Shown: one piece after another, positions 18,815 to 23,758 of the stretch | Numbering within the stretch: position 1 is the first letter of the stretch | Layout: every line of letters begins with the position of its first letter | Virus record (IMG/VR): IMGVR_UViG_3300028025_001228 | Location: 1 to 23,758 of that record | Length of the DNA: 23,758 nucleotides | Direction: 5' to 3' (one strand) | Source: a virus | Notes under the pieces: generated by a model | Told to the model about the DNA's origin: nothing | What the model saw: only the letters and a program-made list of their open reading frames with translations | Database searches by the model: none | Program-made: the position numbers and the translations under genes

Positions 18815-20447
18815 TTGTTGGACTCAAAATAAGTTCAGCACCCATGATGGCAATCTTTACAGGGTCAGTGCCTGACACTTCATAAACGCGGTCACGCAGT
18901 TTGACAGTCATACCCAAACGGCGCCAGATTACGCGCTTGTAATATTCGCCAATTTTGCCCATAGACTTCCAATGCTCGTTTGACCATGTGTGGCCACCAT
19001 CATCTGAGAAGCGAAGCATGACTTGAGGGTCATAGCCCGGCGTGGCATTGTAGGCATTGGTAACAATTTCATAGCCTGTAATGTCAGTATCTGATAAATC
19101 AAATTGACCCAAAGGCTCAAAACCGTCCCCAGCTTCAGTGGTCAAGGTATCGCCCGATTGCGTAGCCAAGTACGTTTGCACATATTCTGCGACAAGATTT
19201 AACCCAGACTCAGTATCTATGTTTTCACTGTCATAACCAGGGAAAGCATTTAACCCCACACCAGACTCGCAATCAAGTTGCAGGGTGTGCTGAGTTGTGC
19301 GTTTAAGAGTGTTAGTGCCAGTAGGCAATGCACGCCATGATCGTAGCCATCTTTGGATGCTGCCGTTGTCCGAATAGTCATCTAGGTCAAAGGCGTAGAT
19401 GTTGCCGTTCTCAAAGTCGCCAATGACAATCTGGTTGTTAAACGCCATCTGGCAGTTGCCACGGTGACGGGTAAAATTTCCATTGACAAAGCCTGCACGC
19501 TCGTGCCAGGCTTGCGTTGCCGCATCGTAAACCCAAGTTGTATTGGCACTAGGAAAAACCAAAACATAAAAGTTGTGGCCGTCTTGTTGGTATGTGTAAC
19601 CAATAGCGTCCGACAAGTCAGCGTACTGTTGGATCTGCCACTCAACAGCGTGGGTAGAAATCCGAACGCCAGCATATCCATTGGCGCGGTAGACAATACC
19701 TTGGCCACGGCGGTCACGGCCAAGCCAGAACAGGCCGTTGTCCATCTTGGCCACAGAGTAAGGGGCTGCGCAACCAAGTTCGTTAAACGCGCCTTGGATG
19801 CGCTGTAATGGAAAGTCTGTGGCGCCAGAGTCAAACCAGACTTCAATTGAGTTAGTACCAAACGCCCAGACTTCGCGGAAGTTAGACTCTACGGCAATTA
19901 AGCCGTCGGGTGAACCTTCTGTGCTAGCAAATTCCAAAGGATCAATAGACGTGCCGTCAAGCAACGATGTAACCCACAGCTTCTGGCTGTTTGGCTCGTT
20001 GAATACAAAGTAGCCGTCCAGATAGCACACGGTTACAGCGCCAGGGAAATCTGGGTCAGTGATCTGGCCAAAGCCGCCAGTGGTGTTGTTGTAGATGTAA
20101 CTAGGGCCATTGGCCGCAATAAACAATTGCGTACCGTTATCAGCCATGCTAACTGGCCCAATGCCCGCCACCGTGCCAATTAGCGTAGCGGTATATGTAT
20201 TGTTTATCTTGTAAAGCGCATTGCCTGACACAACAAAACTAAAACCATCATTTGCAGAAAAAGCCCACAGACCACGGATCGGGCCAGTGCCAATAGTGTT
20301 AAGCAACCGCAAGCCTGGGGCGCGGTTTAGAAACGCAGGCTCTTTACCGGCCTCGGGAACAATCTCGGGAAACAGGTTGACCATCCGAGCGTCTGCTGCA
20401 TTGACGCTTCGGGTGACATAAGTTGAGCCAAGAATCGGCGTTTTCAT
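18807..20447 (-). CDS. P22 gp10-like tail accessory factor (packaged DNA stabilisation)
   Basis: 546 residues (P22 gp10 has 472). The opening MKTPILGSTYVTRSVNAADA then MVNLFPEIVPE and NRAPGLRLL is characteristic of the family, as are FREVWAFGTNSIEVWFDSGA and LFWLGRDRRGQG. It is predicted to be beta-rich. In P22 this protein sits below the portal and gp4 ring and helps close the capsid after packaging, then holds the needle. The gene shares one base with the upstream stop (TAATG) and also opens with ATGAAAAC. Confidence 0.92.
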   Translation of the reverse strand: MKTPILGSTYVTRSVNAADARMVNLFPEIVPEAGKEPAFLNRAPGLRLLNTIGTGPIRGLWAFSANDGFSFVVSGNALYKINNTYTATLIGTVAGIGPVSMADNGTQLFIAANGPSYIYNNTTGGFGQITDPDFPGAVTVCYLDGYFVFNEPNSQKLWVTSLLDGTSIDPLEFASTEGSPDGLIAVESNFREVWAFGTNSIEVWFDSGATDFPLQRIQGAFNELGCAAPYSVAKMDNGLFWLGRDRRGQGIVYRANGYAGVRISTHAVEWQIQQYADLSDAIGYTYQQDGHNFYVLVFPSANTTWVYDAATQAWHERAGFVNGNFTRHRGNCQMAFNNQIVIGDFENGNIYAFDLDDYSDNGSIQRWLRSWRALPTGTNTLKRTTQHTLQLDCESGVGLNAFPGYDSENIDTESGLNLVAEYVQTYLATQSGDTLTTEAGDGFEPLGQFDLSDTDITGYEIVTNAYNATPGYDPQVMLRFSDDGGHTWSNEHWKSMGKIGEYYKRVIWRRLGMTVKLRDRVYEVSGTDPVKIAIMGAELILSPTNA

Positions 20448-20977
20448 TACGCAACTACGCCATCAATCACAGCAAAGTTAATTACTGGTGCATCGGTAGC
20501 TGTGCCACCAGTGGTCAAGAAAGTAATGTTAAAACTTCCAGCAGTTATCGCAGTAACCGACAGAACGTATAAATTAGTGCCTGATGCTTGATTCAAAATA
20601 ATTACATCATTTGCGCCAACGGTGCTATTGGTAACAGTAAACGTAGCCGCAGTAGCAGAACCAGCCGCAGAGAACATCGTAATAGCACCGCAACGCTTGT
20701 TAAGCGTTACGCCGGTAGTACGGCTAGTTAGTTGTGTAACTGCGCCGCCTGCGCCTGTCGCATAGCCTACGCCAGCCGTGCCAGTTGACACAATAGCGCC
20801 CGTGGCTGTTAGGCTTGTGCCGGTGGCTACGCCAATATTAGGCGTAACCATTGTTGCATTGGTAAACAACAGCGCGTTGGTGACTTGTTTAGTTGTGCCT
20901 GATTGCACAATTGGCAAGACATCAGTAACAGCAGCCGCAGTGGCGACGGGAAGCGAAGTGATTGCAATGGTGGCCAT
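20447..20977 (-). CDS. Beta-rich structural protein, 176 aa
   Basis: Start placed at 20977, where AGGAAA precedes the ATG; a longer in-frame start at 21022 overlaps the gp4-like gene and has no ribosome-binding site. The opening ATIAITSLPVATAAAVTDVL and PIVQSGTTKQVTNALL is a pattern often seen at the start of phage fibre and decoration proteins. The rest is Thr/Ala/Gly-rich beta (GAITMFSAAGSATAATFTVT). It lies between the gp4-like and gp10-like genes, so it is probably a connector, fibre base or head protein. Confidence 0.78.
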   Translation of the reverse strand: MATIAITSLPVATAAAVTDVLPIVQSGTTKQVTNALLFTNATMVTPNIGVATGTSLTATGAIVSTGTAGVGYATGAGGAVTQLTSRTTGVTLNKRCGAITMFSAAGSATAATFTVTNSTVGANDVIILNQASGTNLYVLSVTAITAGSFNITFLTTGGTATDAPVINFAVIDGVVA

Positions 20978-20978
20978 G

Positions 20979-21692
20979 TTAGTAGTTTCCTGCGTAAATG
21001 TTAAATCGTTGACGGTTAGCAACTAATGCGTAAGGCAACGCCATCACATCATCTGGGTTGTTGATGCGTTTGAGGTCACGCTTAGAAGTCATCGCAATGC
21101 GCTGCACTTGGGGGCTTGGCTCAACACCAAACTCAGGGGCAAACTCCATAGCCAGATTGTATGTAAACGCCCGCAAATAACCAGGTGGGTAGTACAAAAC
21201 CGTAGACAAGTTGACGGGGTTGTTCAGTTCTTGAACCGAAACAAAGTGCCATTCCAAATCCTGCGTAGGACGTGGATAAACGTACATCTCAATATTAGGA
21301 AACGTCATGTTAGTGAACATGACTTGTGGGAAAGTGGAAGTTACGGTCTTAACAGCAATACCGTTGTACTGCTGTTGATTGATAAACTTGATGCCATACG
21401 ACACGCCGCTTGGCGCTTTGAAGTAAGTAGAGTCGTCAAGCAAGACAGGGCGGTTGCCCACAAAGTCACCAGTAGGGCCAAGGGTTCGGCTCAAAATACT
21501 GGCTGGCCATGTAAAGACTTGATCTTGTGTGCAAAACACAGACAGACGTTCTGTGTTCCAACTGTCAATCATTTGATTGAGCGCCATTAAAGCGTCTTGT
21601 GACGTAGCCGCAGAGGGCGTTTCACCTTCAGCAAGCACGCCAAGAAGCCGAAGCGCCCGGTTGATTTGTTCGCCAGCGGTGTACGTTGTCAT
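20979..21692 (-). CDS. P22 gp4-like head-tail accessory factor
   Basis: 237 residues. TTYTAGEQINRALRLLGVLA with MALNQMIDSWNTERLSVF matches the helical N-terminus of the P22 gp4 tail-accessory family, and VLYYPPGYLRAFTYNLAMEF with the region VQRIAMTSKRDLKRIN is also characteristic. Such proteins form a ring under the portal and start closure of the packaged head. AGAGG precedes the ATG. Longer than P22 gp4 (166), by a C-terminal extension. Confidence 0.9.
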   Translation of the reverse strand: MTTYTAGEQINRALRLLGVLAEGETPSAATSQDALMALNQMIDSWNTERLSVFCTQDQVFTWPASILSRTLGPTGDFVGNRPVLLDDSTYFKAPSGVSYGIKFINQQQYNGIAVKTVTSTFPQVMFTNMTFPNIEMYVYPRPTQDLEWHFVSVQELNNPVNLSTVLYYPPGYLRAFTYNLAMEFAPEFGVEPSPQVQRIAMTSKRDLKRINNPDDVMALPYALVANRQRFNIYAGNY

Positions 21693-21694
21693 GC

Positions 21695-21880
21695 TTAGAC
21701 CTCTTCGGTAGTCACTTTTCTACGGCGCTTAACTTCCAGCACGTTCACAGGAGCCGCTTCAGGTTCAGAAGGCGTGTCTGGATTATAACGAGTCCAGCCA
21801 TTTTGTTCATCTGTTTCAGCTTCAAGTTCCATGGTGGCAATTTTAGCGCCGTGGACAGGATGTACTAGAGTAATGTTCAT
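21695..21880 (-). CDS. Small protein of unknown function, 61 aa
   Basis: The peptide MNITLVHPVHGAKIATMELE has a strand-rich start, then an acidic and Pro-rich middle (EAETDEQNGWTRYNPDTPSE) and a basic patch near the end (LEVKRRRKVTTEEV). No Shine-Dalgarno is visible; instead a hairpin ends nine bases before the ATG. It ends two bases before the gp4-like start region. Perhaps a head-tail assembly accessory. Confidence 0.68.
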   Translation of the reverse strand: MNITLVHPVHGAKIATMELEAETDEQNGWTRYNPDTPSEPEAAPVNVLEVKRRRKVTTEEV

Positions 21881-21885
21881 ATTAG

Positions 21886-21908
21886 AAAGGGGGTGTTTAG
21901 CCCCCTTT
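21886..21908 (-). terminator. Hairpin after the second head-protein gene
   Basis: AAAGGGGG (21886-21893) pairs with CCCCCTTT (21901-21908) around a 7-base loop. In the leftward direction it is followed by only three T within the stem, so it is a weak or partial terminator. It also lies immediately before the start at 21880 and could restrict or tune that start. Confidence 0.6.
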
Positions 21909-21912
21909 TAGT

Positions 21913-22230
21913 TTAGGCAACTACGGCAAATTGCCACTTAGAGCCGTCAGAAATAAACAACTTACCAGTGCCAGTAGCATTGGTTGTAGTTGCAATTGAG
22001 CCGACAGGCACAGTGGTTGTAGTCACGTTTGCAGTGATGGCGGTGGTCAAAAAGTACAAACCAGCAGTAGCGTTTGCAATCACTGCACCTGTAGTCGCAG
22101 TTGAAGTAAACGTGCCGCTAACGGTAGCACCTGTTGAAGTAGAGTCAGTAATGGTTGCGCCAGTAATGGTAGTTCCAGAAACAAGTTCTGGATCAGAATA
22201 CGCAACGCCTACAGGTTTGGAATTGGCCAT
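21913..22230 (-). CDS. Thr/Ala-rich head or fibre protein, 105 aa
   Basis: Start at 22230, where AAAGGAAACATC precedes the ATG; a longer in-frame start at 22266 falls in a hairpin. The middle is a low-complexity, repeat-like run (SGTTITGATITDSTSTGATV, SGTFTSTATTGAVIANATAG), like beta-helical or collar parts of phage fibres, and the end KLFISDGSKWQFAV resembles a compact C-terminal domain. The gene lies two positions after coat. Likely a structural component. Confidence 0.78.
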   Translation of the reverse strand: MANSKPVGVAYSDPELVSGTTITGATITDSTSTGATVSGTFTSTATTGAVIANATAGLYFLTTAITANVTTTTVPVGSIATTTNATGTGKLFISDGSKWQFAVVA

Positions 22231-22242
22231 GATGTTTCCTTT

Positions 22243-22266
22243 AAAAATGAGGGCCGAAGCCCCCAT
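22243..22266 (-). terminator. UUCG-loop terminator after the decoration-like gene
   Basis: In the leftward transcript an 8-bp stem (22266-22259 with 22254-22247) closes a UUCG tetraloop and is followed by five T (22247-22243). It lies between the genes ending at 22270 and starting at 22230, so it should attenuate rather than abolish downstream expression. Confidence 0.8.
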
Positions 22267-22269
22267 TGT

Positions 22270-22677
22270 TTACTTCAAGAATGCCGAGTAAGCTGCGTCG
22301 CCGGTACGCACAAAACGGTATGTGTGCGCGCCGAAACGTGCAATAGTCACAGAGCCGAAGATTGTGATACCAGTGCCTGTGGTGACAGGAACGGTAGACG
22401 ATGCGCCAGTGTTGTTGTTATTGCAAATTGTCAACTCAAAAGCAGAGCCAACTTTTGCGCTAGGGATAGCTGCATCGAGCAACGCTGCTGTGGGCAGAGT
22501 CACGGTCAATGTAGCATCGCTGCCTTTGTTGCAAACAACCAAACCAACAACCACTTGATCAGCGGTCAACGTAGTGTCGCCAGTCAAAGTTGTGGGGATA
22601 GTTTGAACCGTCAGTTGTGCTTCGAGCAAGTTGCCGTCACCAATTTGATAACCGCCTGCGCCATTAGGTAAAGCCAT
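22270..22677 (-). CDS. Probable head decoration protein, 135 aa
   Basis: AAGGAA lies eight bases before the ATG. The sequence ALPNGAGGYQIGDGNLLEAQ, then TLTADQVVVGLVVCNKGSDA and a C-terminal GAHTYRFVRTGDAAYSAFLK, is beta-rich with a Gly-rich beginning, in the style of small capsid decoration or stabilising proteins encoded next to coat. No exact family is claimed. A UUCG hairpin on each side suggests that its transcript level is set separately. Confidence 0.74.
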   Translation of the reverse strand: MALPNGAGGYQIGDGNLLEAQLTVQTIPTTLTGDTTLTADQVVVGLVVCNKGSDATLTVTLPTAALLDAAIPSAKVGSAFELTICNNNNTGASSTVPVTTGTGITIFGSVTIARFGAHTYRFVRTGDAAYSAFLK

Positions 22678-22705
22678 GATAATTTCCTTAAAAAGATGTT
22701 AAGAC

Positions 22706-22727
22706 AAACGGGGCCGAAGCCCCATTT
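22706..22727 (-). terminator. UUCG-loop hairpin after the coat gene
   Basis: A 9-bp stem (22727-22719 with 22714-22706) closes a UUCG tetraloop, just after the coat stop codon at 22731. Three T of the stem end it and no longer T run follows, so it may act as an mRNA 3' stabiliser and a partial terminator of leftward transcripts. Confidence 0.7.
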
Positions 22728-22730
22728 AGA

Positions 22731-23758
22731 TTAGCCCCAGATGCGGCAGCCCATTTGTGGACGGATCGTATTGAAACCGTACAAAACGTCAATACGGCAA
22801 GGCATACGGTCATTGTTAATATCGTACTGGCGCACGACACGCAAAGAAATACCGTTGTGGACTGCGCGAGCAGCCATGTCAACACCTTGTGGCAACAGCA
22901 AGTCAGCAGTTGCAAAGGTGATGGCGTCCTTGTGATAGACCAAGTTCTGAGCGTACTGGCTAGAAGCAGCGCCTACGAACACAACAGCAGCACCGGAAGC
23001 AGGGAAGCTGTCCACGGTGGCCAAAGCATTGGCAGAAGTGTAGATAGGAGCAACAGTCACAGTGATGGCAGTGCTAACAGCAGTTGCATCAGCCAAAGCT
23101 ACAAACTGGAACAACGAACCAGTGGATTCACGGGTCTGTGGGTTCACAGCAAAGCAACCAGCAACAGTGAACACGTCGCCTTGCTTAACTGTTAGGCCAG
23201 AGCCAATAGTCAAAGCAATGCTAGAAGCGCCTTGAGAAGACACAGTGGTGGTCACAGAATTGCCAGTGGCAACGCGTGAGCCAGTTGTGTGCTGCTTGAT
23301 AGACTGAGACATGTTGATCTCGTCAAAGCCCAACACGCCAGTGCCCATCATGCCGTTCTTAAACTGCTTGCTGATGGTGTCTGTAGGATTGAACAGACCC
23401 TTCATGCCTTCAACCAAACCAGCGTTAGCGGCAGGGTTGACAGTGGCGTAACGGGGGTTCATCACAGCGGCGTTTTCGTTCAGCTTCTGCTGGGCTTGGA
23501 GCAAGACCAAAGAAGTAGAAGGAGTAGTGCCAGGTGTGCCAACGGTGTTACCGATGGATTTGTACGCATTGGCCACGTCTGCATCAATGGAAGATGCCAA
23601 CTGGCTGATACGAGGTTTTAACACACGCTCTGCGAAGTCATCCAATTGCATGGTCAATTCAGCAGATGTGAAGTTGACACCGATGTGCTTTTGGCTGGCA
23701 ACGGTCAAAGTGGTGAACTGCTCGTTGTCGTCTTGCACTTGCAAGGCAGCGCCGTCAG
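22731..23758 (-). CDS. P22 gp5-like major coat protein, N-terminus outside the window
   Basis: 341 residues are visible; the reading frame is open at the right edge, so the N-terminus (about 80 residues if of P22 length) is missing. Visible signs of the family are DGAALQVQDDNEQFTTLTVA, VNFTSAELTMQLDDFAERVL with KPRISQLASSIDADVANAYK, the beta-rich insertion after residue 150, and a C-terminal RVVRQYDINNDRMPCRIDVL followed by YGFNTIRPQMGCRIWG. It should form the capsid shell. It is the most upstream gene of the late operon in view. Confidence 0.93.
   Translation of the reverse strand, partial: DGAALQVQDDNEQFTTLTVASQKHIGVNFTSAELTMQLDDFAERVLKPRISQLASSIDADVANAYKSIGNTVGTPGTTPSTSLVLLQAQQKLNENAAVMNPRYATVNPAANAGLVEGMKGLFNPTDTISKQFKNGMMGTGVLGFDEINMSQSIKQHTTGSRVATGNSVTTTVSSQGASSIALTIGSGLTVKQGDVFTVAGCFAVNPQTRESTGSLFQFVALADATAVSTAITVTVAPIYTSANALATVDSFPASGAAVVFVGAASSQYAQNLVYHKDAITFATADLLLPQGVDMAARAVHNGISLRVVRQYDINNDRMPCRIDVLYGFNTIRPQMGCRIWG

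Noticed and set aside
20978-21022. Upstream start for the 176-residue structural protein
   Set aside because: It would overlap the end of the gp4-like gene, and only the ATG at 20977 has AGGAAA at correct distance.
1-23758. tRNA genes, CRISPR arrays, insertion sequences, integrase or attachment sites
   Set aside because: I looked for cloverleaf-like, regularly spaced repeat and transposase or recombinase signals while reading and saw none; without a search tool, small RNAs could be missed.

Overview
The window is a tightly packed piece of a tailed-phage genome with short-tailed, P22-type virion genes. The evidence is a P22 gp5-like coat protein, gp4-like and gp10-like tail accessory factors, three consecutive injection-protein-like genes whose order and sizes parallel P22 gp7, gp20 and gp16, and a holin/lysozyme cassette. 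The host is probably a Gram-negative proteobacterium. My guess is a Burkholderiales-type freshwater bacterium, from recollection of similar environmental phages, and this is weak. No integrase, repressor, terminase, portal, tRNA, IS element or CRISPR array is visible, so lifestyle cannot be decided here.

There are four transcription units in alternating directions. (1) A control region at about 1-478 separates a gene leaving the left edge leftwards from a rightward early operon (479-2783) of twelve tiny genes, mostly joined by ATGA or TGATG overlaps. Several of these are short. The operon ends at a strong terminator (2791-2819). (2) A leftward replication operon (8824 to 2818) encodes a DUF2800 PD-(D/E)XK nuclease, a possible ssDNA-binding protein, a family A DNA polymerase with a proofreading domain, and an AEP-type primase fused to an SF3 helicase. 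(3) Back-to-back promoters at about 8851-8899 also start a rightward operon (8907-11653): a VRR-NUC nuclease, an SNF2-like helicase and eight small genes, among them two tiny zinc-ribbon-like proteins. It ends in a terminator whose stem contains the stop codons of both convergent genes. (4) The leftward late operon runs from the right edge to 11639: coat, two probable head proteins, a small gene, gp4-like, a small structural protein, gp10-like, a candidate tail needle with a C-terminal jelly-roll-like knob, a small virion protein, a cupin, three injection-like proteins, small membrane proteins, holin and lysozyme.

The genes form a coherent programme. Early small proteins probably act on the host. 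The replication genes supply primase-helicase, polymerase, nucleases and a remodelling helicase. The late genes build, plug and release the virion. The points most worth checking are the symmetric repeat array and mirror-image start sites of the control region, the candidate knobbed needle in the gp26 position, the cupin in the virion operon, the run of hairpins after the capsid genes, and very small genes that length filters would miss (19, 27, 30, 31 and 49 residues).
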